A stretch of DNA of 64,000 nucleotides, taken from assembly GCA_907163375.1 (NCBI GenBank), contig CAJQUW010011299.1, forward strand, positions 186,001 to 250,000, in the 5' to 3' direction. Both the position numbers and the translations under genes were made by a program. Shown here piece by piece: positions 36,262 through 47,470 of the stretch (positions are counted from its first letter, which is position 1; every line of letters begins with the position of its first letter). The stretch comes from Prostheceraeus crozeri (taxonomy: Eukaryota > Platyhelminthes > Polycladida > Euryleptidae). The notes under the pieces were generated by a model, which saw nothing but the letters and a program-made list of their open reading frames with translations, did no database searches and had not been told where the DNA came from.

Positions 36262-37130
36262 AAAATATCACTTCAATTTCTTGGGAGAAATAACTTTCAG
36301 TTCTTCATGTGTTTTTCGCTTCAAAGTACTAGTCATGAGCTTCTCAGCTACTGCTCGTTTCCTTTCTTCCATCTTCTCCTTCTCATCAAGCAGAGCTTTA
36401 AGGTGGTCCTCCTCTTCCTTTAATGACCGTAATGCCTCCTCCTGCATTTTCACGAGGCTTTCTTTCCGTTTCATGATATCGCTGATTCGCTTTTCGTTGT
36501 TTTTGAGACCGGACTCTACTCATTCAGCTTTGAATCATTTTTCTTCTGATTTTCGAAAGTTTTTAATATATCCTTCTCTGCTGCCTCTTCCTCCATCTCG
36601 CTCTTCAAACGCAGCTCATATGCTTGTTTGGCTTTGGCAACTTTCTCCAAAAGTGCCTGTGTCACTTCGAAGTTGCGCGATGAGATATTATTCGATGCCA
36701 TGGCGCTCTTAATAACGACGATCGCATTTATTGTAGTCGCGGACAGGTTACTCCGTTTCTTTGTCACTAGATCAGGCAGCAAACTGAACACCCTCTCCAC
36801 TTCTGCGTTTCCGTGGGTAATGTCATCGTGACTCGAGCCAGACGACTCAGAGTTGGCATCTTTGAGGACATTTTCTGCCAGTATTCTCCAATGTCCATTG
36901 GCTTCTCTGTTGTACCTTGGAGGAGTCGAGCTTCAACTTCAAGAGTAGAAATCTCGTTTTGAGGAACAATTTGGGGAAAGCACTTCGCAAGAGTCTTCGC
37001 CCAGTTCTCCAGATCAGCATCGTTCGAATGATGTGGGGAAAGAAATTGGCACGATTGAAGTACATCATTTTCAAACGGTAAGTACTTGAGGAGCTTTTCA
37101 GTTCCCCTCCTGAAGAATCGCTTCACCCTT
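36262..37130 (-). pseudogene. hAT-superfamily transposase relic with HGNAEVERVFS block
   Basis: Three consecutive minus-strand pieces are collinear. The first (37126-36815) reads toward LARVTMTLP. After a one-base shift the frame continues as HGNAEVERVFS and LVTKKRSNLS, the conserved C-terminal block of a hAT-like group frequent in fish and invertebrate genomes. The remainder (36516-36268) is a charged coiled-coil rich in Glu and Lys. The upstream catalytic core is missing. It lies in the TTC36 intron, same strand as the gene, with no visible terminal repeats. Confidence 0.7.
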
Positions 37131-37774
37131 TCAAAAATGTAATACGCAGTGATGATAAATAGTCCCTTAATAAAATGTAGAATACGCAGTGATGATTACG
37201 GTATGTCGTAGTAGGTTTACACAATATTCCTATTTGTTAGTGTTATGTCAGGAAGGCATTTTCTGGAATAAGAAGGAAAATATTCAATTCTATTATTGTC
37301 ATCAATCTGATACATAGTCGTAGACACATCTAACAGTTCCCAGTGATATATTATAGTCAAATATTTTTTGGGGCGCGAAAATATTGGGGCGCAGAAATAT
37401 TTTCGGAATTTTCGCGCCCGCCTTCATTTTTCGCGCAATCCCGCCCCAGTACGAACACTGCATTTGGTATATAAATACTTTAGAACATTGTCTGTCTACA
37501 TGCCAAGTCTAGCTTTGCGAGATGTCAAGTAACATAAAAATAATCATCTCTCCTCAAAGGCACATTGGAAAGCGAACCAAAATTTGATGCACACATTTTA
37601 CTAAGTGATTTAAATGAAACGAATCGAGCATTGATTCAATATTTTCTGAAGTCAGGTTGCCTATCAGATCACTAGCAAAGGTTATGCGCAAAAAACTCCA
37701 AAAATTCATCGTGCTTGGTGGAGATTTTCGCCCTTGAACATCATTTCCATGGGTCACCAGTAGAGCCTTGCGGG

Positions 37775-37915
37775 TATACCCGTACCCGCGGATTTCCCCG
37801 TACCCGCGGGTACGGGTATAGTTCTCACGGGTACGGGTGGGTAGGGTAGAGTTCTCACGGGTACGGGTGGGTACGGATAAAATTTTCTACGGCTACGGGT
37901 CGGTACGGGTAGATG
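37775..37915. repeat. Left subterminal CGGGTACGGGT repeats of hAT A
   Basis: GGGTACGGGT-type words recur in both orientations directly inside the left terminus. The matching cluster lies inside the right terminus. Subterminal motif clusters are typical transposase-binding regions in hAT elements; that role is inferred here. Confidence 0.8.
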
Positions 37916-38714
37916 AAATTTATGATTACATAATTCTCCGATTTGTTGAGCGAGAAGTTACATGATCGCAGTTTTGTCACAGGACAGCCACTGCCAACAG
38001 GCAGTCATTCGCGTAATCCTATCCTTTATCATCAATTTGCTTTCATCTGTTTGACAGTCATCCATCACAATCCTTAAAGGTAATCTAATTGCATAAGTAA
38101 ATGACAGTTAAGGTCTCTCTCTGGTCTCAGGTTTCATCTTATCTGATGCTGATCTTTCGGATGAAGCTGGTATTTGTTGGACATCTTCAACAGGTGGTCC
38201 AAAGCTGTGTTCCTCCCCCCTCTAGCCAATCCGATGTAGACGCGGGTAGCTGTAGATTTCGCCAGGACGGTCCGATTCCAATTCTGTCAGTTGCATGTGA
38301 AAATTCAGATCTTCTACAATTCATCTCGATCATGTTACGGTGTTTGAACAAAATTGTAGGATTTAGCAGGCGATCGAAGTTGAGTACCATCGCATCCCAC
38401 CGACTATTCACACATAATGAATAGGGACTGCAAATCCTTCATCGATATGGCACACGCGCGGTTGACACCTTCACCTCTGACTCTATTCATGGACAACTCC
38501 CTCTAGTCCATGCTCTATTGTTAGGGATTGTGGCGTTGAGAGATCTCTCCCTCTCAATCTCTATCACGCGCTACCGTCATTGGCAATGAGAATTCTATCT
38601 GTTATTCGCTCTACGACACAGCCAAGACCATCACCTCATCTATCTCTATGAGTAATACAGTGTATCATTCGTGTACAAGTCAGTTCATCAATCGTTTTGT
38701 ATACCGCATGTCAT

Positions 38715-39107
38715 ATGGATAAGGAATTAAAAAAAGAGATCTCAGCAAAACTGAAAAATGGGGATTATACCATCGGAATCATAGAAGGAAAGAGCGAAGC
38801 ATGGAGACACTTTGGAAGTATTATCGGTGATGAGAAGAAACCTATCAAAGGATACGTTGCTTGCAAGCTTTGCAAATCGGTCTACGTGCACAAGCCTGCT
38901 GACGGTACAAAAACGTTGTTAGCTCACCTGAAAATGTCCAACAAGAGTGTCAACATCGAAACTGTGAAGAAAAATGACATCGTCTGGGCGAAAGGAGGAT
39001 TTTCTTCCCAGTCAGACAAGAATAAGTGGACTATAAGTGAAATTGACAAGCAGAATTTGAACAAAAAGGTCATCTTATGGAGCGCTCTGGATTATCGGCC
39101 ATTACAG
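38715..39107 (+). CDS. hAT A transposase, exon 1 (BED zinc finger)
   Basis: ATG 38715 begins MDKELKKEIS. The exon encodes a BED-type finger near residues 30-75: aromatic SEAWRHFG, then CKLC and a distal HLK. BED fingers bind the ends of the element. The exon closes at a consensus donor (TTACAG|GTAAGT) at 39107. No stop interrupts it. Confidence 0.85.
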
Positions 39108-39798
39108 GTAAGTTTTGTTACCCGGGTCTTGATTTTTTAAAATACATTTATCGGTTAGGTAGCCTAAGCTTATATCCAATATAAGCGTGATATTTATAAG
39201 CCGGGTCTTTTGCGTTATTTCACCCCCGATATATGTTCCTCTAGAGACTGTAAATTTTAATCAATTATCATTAAACTTTAAGGGAAGGTAATTCAGGTCA
39301 TTTATGATCGAGCAATGAGTCATCCTGAACGCACGTTCCTTCGCCGCGATTCAAATTTCAAATTCAAATCAGCACGCAGTCAAACTCAGTCGACAATTCA
39401 TTCTATTCATTCATATTACACTATCTTGTTTGAGCTGTTTTTCAAAAACTAATTATCCGATTAACTTGAAAATTTCTGTCAAAGGTAATCATGACCTAAA
39501 TAATACTGTCCGAGATTTTGATAAAGATTGCATTATTTTTACGGTCTATAGAGGAACTGATATATTGGGAGTGAAATAACGCAAAAGACCCTGTAAGCCT
39601 AGTAACTATGTTTGGGACACAATTACATTACATTTACAAGCATAGATTAATTTATTGCATAAACAATCTCACAAAATTTGCTAGAATTCGAGTTGCCCTA
39701 AGTTCGCTATCATCCAGGGTCATCTTCATTACTATGATTTACAACTACATGTACTGTTATTGATTAATTATTAGACAATTGGTTACTATTATTTCCAG

Positions 39799-40864
39799 GT
39801 TGCAAAAGGACAAGGATTTGAGGCTGTTGCTCAAGAGTTAATAAATATTGGGGCAAAGTATGGTTTGCAGATTGAGGCACGATCTTTGTTTCTCCACCCA
39901 TCTGGTCTATCACGCCGATGCTTGCCTGACATGTATAATACCGCAAAATCTGCTATAAAGCATAAGATTAGCGCTCAATATGAAAGTATTCCACATTCTT
40001 TACCAGCCATCGGCTTGACGACGGACCATTGGAAAGGCTGTGTCCGAAAAATTGAGTACACCTCATCAACTGCTCATTTTCTTGACAGTAATTTTGAGAA
40101 GAGCACATACACATTGTGCGTTTCTGAATATTCAGAGGAAACGATGCATCATCAGAATATCAGTAAAGACATTGATCAGAAGTTTTCCGACTACGTAGAT
40201 TTGGAAGTACGCCAAAAGCGTACCCAGAGTGAAGTAGTGACATGTGATAGTGACGCAAAAATGGTTAAAGGAGTTTCCGCGAATTTCGACAGACTTTCAT
40301 GTGCTGGTCACGATTTGAATTTAGCAATGAAGTACGGCATGGAAAATAGTGGGAATGCGAGTGTAGCTCTTGATAAAGCATCAAAAACGTTGGTTGACCA
40401 CTGTAAGCGAACATCAATTTCGCACAAATTAGAGCATCAACTCGTGCTCTATTCAATTCACAGTGAATCTCTCAATTCACTGTGAGACCAGGTGGAATAC
40501 TCATTACTTGATGTATGAATCCATTCTGAAGAATTGGGACCAAATCGTCCACTGTCTAACCGAAAGAGATGAGTTGAATTTATTTTCTAGCCTCCAAAGA
40601 AATATGCTAGAAGTGACAGTCAACGTACTCAAGCCGTTTTATACAGCTACAGAAAAGCTTTCTGCAGATAAAGTACCGACACTGAATCTAGTAATAACCG
40701 TTTACGAGCACCTTCAGTCCCGACTCGAAAGACACTTAAACAAGAAAATGAATGATGGAGCGGATTCCCTGCGAGGCGCCCTTCTTACCGGCCTTCGATT
40801 GAAGTGCATATCCAAACTGACGTGGTGGCATGTGGCTGCATGCTTATTGGATCCAATGCAAAAG
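39799..40864 (+). pseudogene. hAT A transposase, exon 2 (catalytic core), one frameshift
   Basis: The exon opens after ATTATTTCCAG at 39798 and closes at the donor AAAAG|GTAAGA at 40864. It contains the typical order of hAT cores: LTTDHWKG (first catalytic Asp region), LSCAGHDLNLAM, CETRWNTHY and a helical insertion domain, ending WWHVAACLLDPMQK. A 19 bp partial duplication at 40453-40471 breaks the frame just before CETRWNTHY and creates a short perfect palindrome. Apart from that change the frame is open, so loss of function may be recent. Confidence 0.85.
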
Positions 40865-41032
40865 GTAAGATCTAAAATCAAGCCTTTTCTCACGTACAGT
40901 AGTCATACATTTTGAAACTATGTGTCATGATAGGTTATTAACCATACGAGTACGACGAATCCTAGAAAAGGTACCCGTCTCTCAATCAAATATTTAGGTA
41001 CATCGTTTGATAACAGCCCTCATTTTTTTCAG

Positions 41033-41301
41033 GCTGGTTCATCCCTGATTTCAAAGGCGTTGCTGGATACCGTTAAGAGAGACATATCATCGATACTATC
41101 AGATCTCAAGGCCGAGACTTATTCGAACGAAGAATCCCCGAGACCGGCAAAGCGGAGGAGGGCCTCCTGCCATCCCAGCTTGATGCTGCTGGATTCAGAC
41201 AGTGACGAAGACTCCTTGAAAGAGACCCTGGTGAGCAGCAGTCAATCCAACGAGCTGGAGAGATATCTTGAAATGTCAGTTGAAGGGGAGTCGGATGCAA
41301 C
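41033..41301 (+). CDS. hAT A transposase, exon 3, first part
   Basis: The acceptor ends CATTTTTTTCAG at 41032. The exon gives a charged, Ser-rich linker (AKRRRASCHPS, DSDSDEDS) and is split after SVEGESDA by element B. The last eight bases, GATGCAAC, are the target duplication, so the final codon is completed on the far side of B. Confidence 0.85.
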
Positions 41302-42711
41302 CAGGGTGACCACTTTGAAAAAAACAAAAAAAAGACCTGGAATATAAGTAGTATGGTAAGCATTGTCAGTCCAAATTTTTGATATTTCATTGTAATTTCA
41401 CGAATTCGTGCATCTTAAATTGAAAATTATTACACGAACTTTGTTGTGAATAAAATCCCACGAAGTTCAATTTTCTTGATATTCAGACTGAGCGCTGCTG
41501 AATGACAGGCACATATACGTGAGTATATAAAATAGCTACTCCTTCAAATGACACGCTCAATTGAATATCATCCTTTAGACATAAGGAAGTGTACGATATC
41601 AGTAGCAAGACCACAACTAAAATCCTTGACCATAAATTCTAACAACTAGAAGTTACATGATAATAGCATGAATTCAAAAGCCTAGATGACCCAAAAATAT
41701 ATTAAAACCCGACAATATCTAAAAAGTACGGGATCCGTAAACCCACAACGGAATCTCATAAACAATGAGCTATCGATAGAACTCCATAACAATCCAATAA
41801 AAGCAAGTGATCTATATAACTCTTAAAACAATCTCTGAAGAGCACGAAATGTCTGTTTTCGTGTTATGGAAAAAAAGTGTTTCAATCCTACAATAGAACA
41901 ATGTTATCTTCTGAACATTTTGTCGATCACGGAGTTGGAAATCACATTGTCACGTTCCTTCTGAATGTCAAGCAGTTGTCTTCGTTTTGCCTTCAGCTCC
42001 TCCAAACGCTGCTCTGCTTTCTCCATTTCTTGATCAATTTCTTGGAAAGATCTTTTAGCTTGTGTCGGAGTCTGTCTAACAAAAACTCCGACTTGACGTC
42101 TTAGCATAGAGGCTGACTTCGTCTCGCTTCGTTAGCAGATTTCTTGCTGTCTTCGGATTTCTTGTACGTCGACCCTCGCCCCGACGAATCAATTCTATCA
42201 ATTCTGGACATAATGTGTAGGTCTCAAAAGTATCTCGATTGAAATAATCGAGAATTCTGCGTACGGAGTTGTACGTTTCCAGGGACATATTCGTTTTGTA
42301 ATCATCTTCTGCGTGCTTCATACGGGAGAAACCTCCCTTGCGGACAAAATAGCATGACCCGTTCGACCAAAGCCGATATGCACGGGAAGTCTTTCAACAG
42401 ACCTGAAGAAGATCATGAATCATGAAAACAAAGTACAAGCATCACTCGAATACAAGCTTGCTGTTCATGGGAATGATATTTCAGAAAAAATGCACCAGAC
42501 TGCCTGAGTATACCAAACAAACATCTGATTGACACATTTCCACTCACGTATGGTTAAAAAAACTTGGACATCTATAAAAAGAATAAAAAAAAGACTTCTA
42601 TAAAAAAAAAAGAATAAACAAGGGACTTGTCTAAAAAAAGATAAAACAGACTTGTCCTAAAAAAAGACCAAAACAGACTGGTCTGTTTAAAAAGACCGAG
42701 TGGTCACCCTG
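41302..42711. mobile_element. hAT-type element B nested in the transposase gene of hAT A
   Basis: The ends CAGGGTGACCACT and AGTGGTCACCCTG are inverted and flanked by the 8 bp duplication GATGCAAC (41294-41301 and 42712-42719). A-rich tracts with AAAAAAAGACTTG-type words line the right side (42550-42690), and a shorter one the left. It is 1410 bp and carries only a decayed minus-strand coding remnant. Confidence 0.92.
41904..42330 (-). pseudogene. hAT-like transposase C-terminal remnant inside element B
   Basis: Two minus-strand frames overlap at a frame change near 42090. The upstream piece reads GGFSRMKHAEDDYKTNMS then SVRRILDYF, the C-terminal block of hAT-type transposases. The downstream piece is a basic coiled coil (RSFQEIDQEMEKAEQRLEEL). 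The catalytic core is absent. This is probably the transposase remnant of element B itself, though capture is possible. Confidence 0.6.
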
Positions 42712-42921
42712 GATGCAACATCGTGGTGGCGCGACATTGGTTCGCGAGTCTTCAACAATCTCTTCATCATCACTAGATCAGTGCTAGCTTTGCCAGCAAC
42801 TTCAACCTCTTCAGAGAGAGACTTCAGTTCAGCTGGACTAACTGTTGTTCCAAGGCGCAGCAGTCTTGAACCTGCCGCCGTAAACGAACTTTTGGTAATA
42901 AGAGGATACTCTAAATCATAG
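42712..42921 (+). CDS. hAT A transposase, exon 3, last part (dimerisation domain)
   Basis: It reads DATSWWRDIG, then LALPATSTSSERDFSSAG and RRSSLEPAAVNELL, the Dimer_Tnp_hAT signature that closes hAT transposases, and stops at 42921. Taking out element B with one duplicate copy joins this to 41033-41301 in frame. Confidence 0.88.
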   Translation, partial: DATSWWRDIGSRVFNNLFIITRSVLALPATSTSSERDFSSAGLTVVPRRSSLEPAAVNELLVIRGYSKS

Positions 42922-43034
42922 AAAAATTCATCCTGTGCCTACATTTTGTTTTCACTCTTTATCAGTTCAGTATGATAATAATAGAACTTTAACCGTTAGT
43001 ATGACTAACCATTTACATGTAGGGCCTATGTAAA

Positions 43035-43208
43035 GTTTGTTATTGGTAGTATGCGTGTACGGGTAAAAAAATTAACAAATTCACGGGTACGGGTACGTAT
43101 ACCACGGGTACGGGTGGGTACGGGTAAAAAAATAACAAATTCACAGGTACGGGTGGGTACGGGTTGACACAAATTTTCACGGGCGGGTACGGGTATAGAA
43201 AAATGGCT
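43035..43208. repeat. Right subterminal ACGGGTACGGGT repeats of hAT A
   Basis: Roughly eight GGGTACGGGT-type words, separated by AAAAAATTAACAAATTCAC-like spacers, precede the right terminus at 43209-43224. It mirrors the left cluster. Confidence 0.85.
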
Positions 43209-43232
43209 TACCCGCAAGGCTCTAGTCACCAG

Positions 43233-44534
43233 TGAGCCATTGGGCTTTCCGGGGTTAGGGAAATGTAAAAATAATGTATCATAATAAGGCAAAAAGTTTC
43301 ATTGGCATGAGATATCGAAATATAGCAGTAAGACAACAGTATTTGGCTGCCCTTTTTTACCTGCCTACACAATCTGATCTGATAGGTCTACTGGCATTGC
43401 AAGCCTATTCACTGAAGCCTCTGGATAAATAGAAATGAACTTACATAACAATTGAAAAAGACTATCACCGCTATAATACTTGAAAGTATACGACGCGGGT
43501 CTATTGGCTATTGAACAATTTCAGTAGGCTCATCATCTTGCTCATCAGCATTAACTTATGATGAATTGACTATTTGGTTTATTTGCCGAAATTGACTAAT
43601 GAAATACCGGTACTATTAAATTTGTGTTCTTCTCGGTATTGAACAAGAATCTTCGCACATTGATTTCATCGTAACAAACATCTATGTGGTGTCTAAAAGC
43701 CAAATTAAGAGATTTTGTGAGCTGATTTTTTTGGTTAACATTTTTTGGAGAACTTGCACAGAATAAGTCACATCTAATCAAATTTTTCAAGAGTCATGCC
43801 AGATTGCTACACTACTGTAGGCATCAATGACCCCACCCCAAAATATCTCATAATGCAATATTAATCATATGATTTTGCAATATGATGTCAAAATAGTATT
43901 AATAACAAGTTTTGCGATCGGGGTATTTGCCTGGCAGACAGAAAACCTCTGAAATTGCTTTTTCCAATGGTCTGAGTAGAAGCCTACGACATTTTTTTTG
44001 ATAAGACACCTTTGATCAGCAGCTGCATCCAAAAACACCACTTTCTAGTACTAGCCGTGGTTACTATTCGAAGAAATACGATAATAAGACTTTACAATAG
44101 AACATTGCAGACTTTTTACAATAGACCTAAGGTTCACGCGTGTTACTCGCCACACTAGGCAAGTGAAAAGTGAAATATTCTTTGCCATTTCACACGTCGA
44201 ATGACAAAAATGATTCGTTTCCAACAATTCATGTACATTACGCGAATTTCGCGCATAGTGGACACCTGCTACAAAACCAATAGGCGTGCCTGAATCTGCC
44301 TAAATTTTCAATTGAACGTCTGACATTGGAACCACTGTGGCTTGAATTTTGAATCACATGAAGTCCAAAGTGAGCAATCTATAAAATGATACATTCGGCG
44401 AGCTCACTTTGCTCAATCTCTTAATATTAGCTTTCACATTCAATTCAATGTTTTCACGAAATCATCTCTACTTAGCATGTGATCAGTCATCGTTCTTCAA
44501 GAACCAGATACTTGCTAACAAAAGCATTTCTCAC
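43233..44534. other. Intron sequence, no supported gene
   Basis: Rest of the larger TTC36 intron up to exon 2. I see no element or coding sequence that I can support. Confidence 0.5.
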
Positions 44535-44683
44535 CTTTACGGTCACCCAGAAGTTGTAGAAGCTGCGCCCGATTGTTATACAGTGAAGTTCGCTCGGGAT
44601 GGCTGATGATGAGATTATTGAAGTGGTCTAACGCAGTGGTAAGATCTCCTGCTTCAGCACATCGAACCGCTTCCCTTTCCATT
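44535..44683 (-). CDS. TTC36: TTC36, coding exon 2
   Basis: The exon is 149 bp, bounded by the acceptor TTCTTCAACAG and the donor GTAAAG|GTGAGA. It reads EAVRCAEAGDLTTALDHFNN and SLYNNRAQLLQLLGD, the first tetratricopeptide repeat of the family (alternating Ala/Gly, Leu and Asn-Asn-Arg-Ala). The phase fits both neighbours: it takes two bases from exon 1 and leaves one for exon 3. It lies between introns of about 7.5 kb (upstream in the gene) and 11.4 kb (downstream). Confidence 0.93.
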
Positions 44684-45500
44684 CTGTTGAAGAATGAATT
44701 TTTCATGATTAGGTTTCAAAAAACGACGCTTGCTTTATGTAAGTTTAGATAAAGAAGCATATTTTTGTATCATTTAAAAGACGATGACATGGGTTATAAC
44801 CGGCTGACGATTAGGTACCGAGAAATGTCATGTGGTGTTTCCATTGTCTGCCATATACTTCCTGTAAAATAATATTCTAACCCAGTGAAGATGAAAATCA
44901 TGTCGATTTCTACATCAATCAGCGGACGCTAATGCCATAGTTGGCATCATAATTCATCTTTGCATAAGATTTCTACATTTTGCCGGATAATACTGTCCGG
45001 GAAATGTGATGCAATTCCTATGGAAGGAAAAAATCCATTATATGTCTGCTACCACAGATGTTTCAGCGATTCATTAATAACATTGAATTAAGCATAGCCG
45101 TTGTAGACTATAGTGTGATCGCTTAAACGAATTACAATGCAAATTTCGCCATAATTGGATCATTTATGTCTTTACGTCTGCATTTGTCCGCCAATTGGAT
45201 CCACCCATTGTCTGTTGGTGTTAATGCTTTGCATGGATTAAATACATTCAAGTGCGAAGATGACTTGAAAGACATTAAAACACTTATTTGGGTCCTGAGA
45301 TTGCGGGCACAAATCTCAGACAGTCTATGTCTGAATATTTCTGCTCTAAAAATCCATCTACATTGAGTTGAAATCTACATCACTCCGGAAGAAGCACTAT
45401 ATGTCAAATCTCCAGCATTGAGCGCCGGAAGAATGCTGGATAATCAATCCTTTCGGTTTGCTGTTGCAATGCGTAGGCCTATCGGCAGCAAAGTTTGAGA
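44684..45500. other. Intron sequence, no supported gene
   Basis: Start of the 7.5 kb TTC36 intron. The 60-codon frame at 45166-45366 has no support. Confidence 0.5.
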
Positions 45501-45540
45501 AGAATTCACGTGTGTGTGTGCAAAGGCATGATCGATAGAC

Positions 45541-45970
45541 TTGGAATTCACACCTTGTCGGTACAGCGCAGGCAGAACTTCAGGCCGTGCAGCTCTGAAT
45601 GAAACATTGCGTCGAGCTTTATCAAAGTGTGGCCTTTCAACCATTCTTAAGTTCCGACACTTTCTGTCGCATGAATTTGTCGGCATTGCCACTGTATCTG
45701 GAGCTGCTGCGAATGCGGCTGAAGCGAGGAAGTTAGCAAAGTACATCACTCTCGCTGACCGCTTTGTAGTTCAACCAGTGGCTTTTGAGACCTGCGGTGC
45801 CATGAGGGATTCGACCAAGACCTTTTGGAATCAGTCGGTAGTCGTCTCACAACACAATGACGACGGGAGACAGGCGGGAGGCGGCGTGCCTGATGCAAAG
45901 AATTAGTCTCGATATCCAGCGAGGGAATGCGGCCTGTTTGCTAGGAGCAAAGGAATAAGACATTCTTATG
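45541..45970 (+). pseudogene. Retroelement-type C-terminal fragment
   Basis: The plus strand reads NAAEARKLAKYITLADRFVV and VAFETCGAM, then after a frame change near 45830 a segment ending LDIQRGNAACLLGAKE. This block (an Ala-rich region, KYxxL, PVAFETxG, FLMQRIS, QRGNA) is familiar from the C-terminus of reverse-transcriptase proteins of LINE type in corals, molluscs and fish. No reverse transcriptase domain lies upstream. It is a short, broken relic in the TTC36 intron, opposite to the gene. Confidence 0.6.
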
Positions 45971-46399
45971 AACCTTCTATTACTAGTAGAGTCCATACTT
46001 TTGTAAAACTTTCTCCTTCTTGAAATAAAAAAGTTGCGATTTCCATTTGGATATTCACATGTCTGAATGATGGCCTCTCCTCCTCTCTCTCTCGTATTTC
46101 AGCTTTTGCAAAATACAATGTTTGGCATATGAATGTTTTCTACCTGTAACATGTCTGTTATATTAATGCGAAATATTTTGCAAATTAACTTCTGATATTC
46201 TGTAATCGAACACATTTTCAAATCAACAATTGATCGACTTCTGAAAATTTTAACTAAGATTGTGTATATAACTTGTACATCATTTTGTACAGAATTTTCA
46301 CCCCTAGTACAGCTGCAAGCCAAATGTGACTGAAGCTACGGGTTACTCAATGAAAAAAATAATGGATTATATTCTTTTAAAAAATAAAAGGAAAATGAC

Positions 46400-46880
46400 G
46401 GATCTTCTCATCTGATTAAGTTGTCCCCATCAGAAACCTGTTCGTGCGCGTTTTTGAAATTATCAAGATGGATTTCATCGGTCATGGAAAGTGTTGTGGG
46501 GAAGCTGATTTCAAAGCTGAGCCGTGCGAAGAAAACAGCTTTTCCAGCGACTCACAGTACGTGCGAGTTCGAAGCTCATATAATAGCATACGAGTGCCCT
46601 ATCTCTGTGTGCGCTTCTGGAAATGATCTTAGGCTTGGGTATACACTCATTTGCTGCTTCTGCAGAAATAGTATCTGTAGAAGACTGAGTGAAGCAACAT
46701 CCAGTCTAACGGATAACGGCTGCAACTCGTCAGCGAGTTTTTCACCAATAACGTTTTTGATGCGTTTCTCAGCCCGTTCAAGGATGCTAAGTTGTGTTCG
46801 TGGTGCGCAGGCCGACAGATGACAACACTCCATCAGAGGACGAATAGTGGACTTGCACAGATAGCAGACAGTCTGTGGTG
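46400..46880 (-). pseudogene. LINE (Jockey/CR1-like) reverse transcriptase C-terminal relic
   Basis: On the minus strand, STIRPLMECCHLSACAP, ILERAEKRIKNVIGEKL and LQPLSVRLDVASLSLLQ follow the order of the post-RT region of non-LTR retrotransposons. Across frame changes, a tail resembling RTAQLWNQLP follows near 46500, also typical of these proteins. The reverse transcriptase catalytic part (YADD) is missing upstream. Same strand as TTC36, inside its intron. Confidence 0.7.
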
Positions 46881-47041
46881 GACGAAACCTGCTTGCTGAT
46901 GGACTGGATGTACAGCTTCCATGACAAGTCTTTCGCAACCGGTAATCCAAGGATGGAGATGGAATCTTGTTCTCTGACATTCCATTGTCTGACATCTGGA
47001 TGCTATGTTGATTATCATCTCCCCTAATTTGTGAGTGCCTT

Positions 47042-47470
47042 TCATTTCGCCTTTTCGGCTGACCAGTCTAACTTCAGAATCTTCTCCGAATAAAGACATA
47101 AGTTATATAGATTACGACTTTGGTAAGTGACGAAACCACTCCCCTTGATTGCTGAGGCATAATCGCTACTGGTTATAAGCATATTTTCATCCTCGTGAAC
47201 CGTACCGCAGAAGAAACAGGGACGTCTAATGTATCTATACGCACCGCAGGGAATGAGCAATCCTTCATTGTATTCCTTGGCTAAACTAGAATCTGTAAGA
47301 ATGGTTGAGTGCCAATTGCAGAGAGAGAGAGGGGGGCAGAAATTATTCCGACTTACAAGCATATGAGATCTAATTACGCGAAATTTAAAGAAACGGGCGC
47401 GACGTTGAAGGGACGAAGTGTGGTATCCGCCAAATGCTAATTTTTCAGGAGAGCGAAAATAAGATCGCAA
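47042..47470 (-). other. Unassigned minus-strand open frame, 142 codons
   Basis: The frame contains CFFCGTVHEDEN and no stop over about 430 bp. I do not recognise a domain. It lies upstream of the LINE relic and downstream of the QNKN element and could be degenerate sequence of either, or chance. Confidence 0.25.

Larger units (their letters stand above)
37753..43232. mobile_element. Complete hAT element (A) with 8 bp target duplication
   Basis: The element proper is 37761-43224. The ends TAGAGCCTTGCGGGTA and TACCCGCAAGGCTCTA are perfect inverted repeats of 16 bp, flanked on both sides by GTCACCAG. It lies in the large TTC36 intron with its transposase on the opposite strand to the gene. Removing the element and one duplicate re-forms a sequence like the uninterrupted repeat at 34865. 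It is 5464 bp long, of which 1410 bp belong to a second element inserted later. Confidence 0.95.

Noticed and set aside
43026-43292. Minus-strand frame with repeated TRTRE-like words
   Set aside because: Translation of the subterminal GGGTACGGGT repeats of hAT A.
46421-46822. Plus-strand frame of 133 codons
   Set aside because: It is the antisense of the LINE relic, whose minus-strand reading has recognisable blocks.
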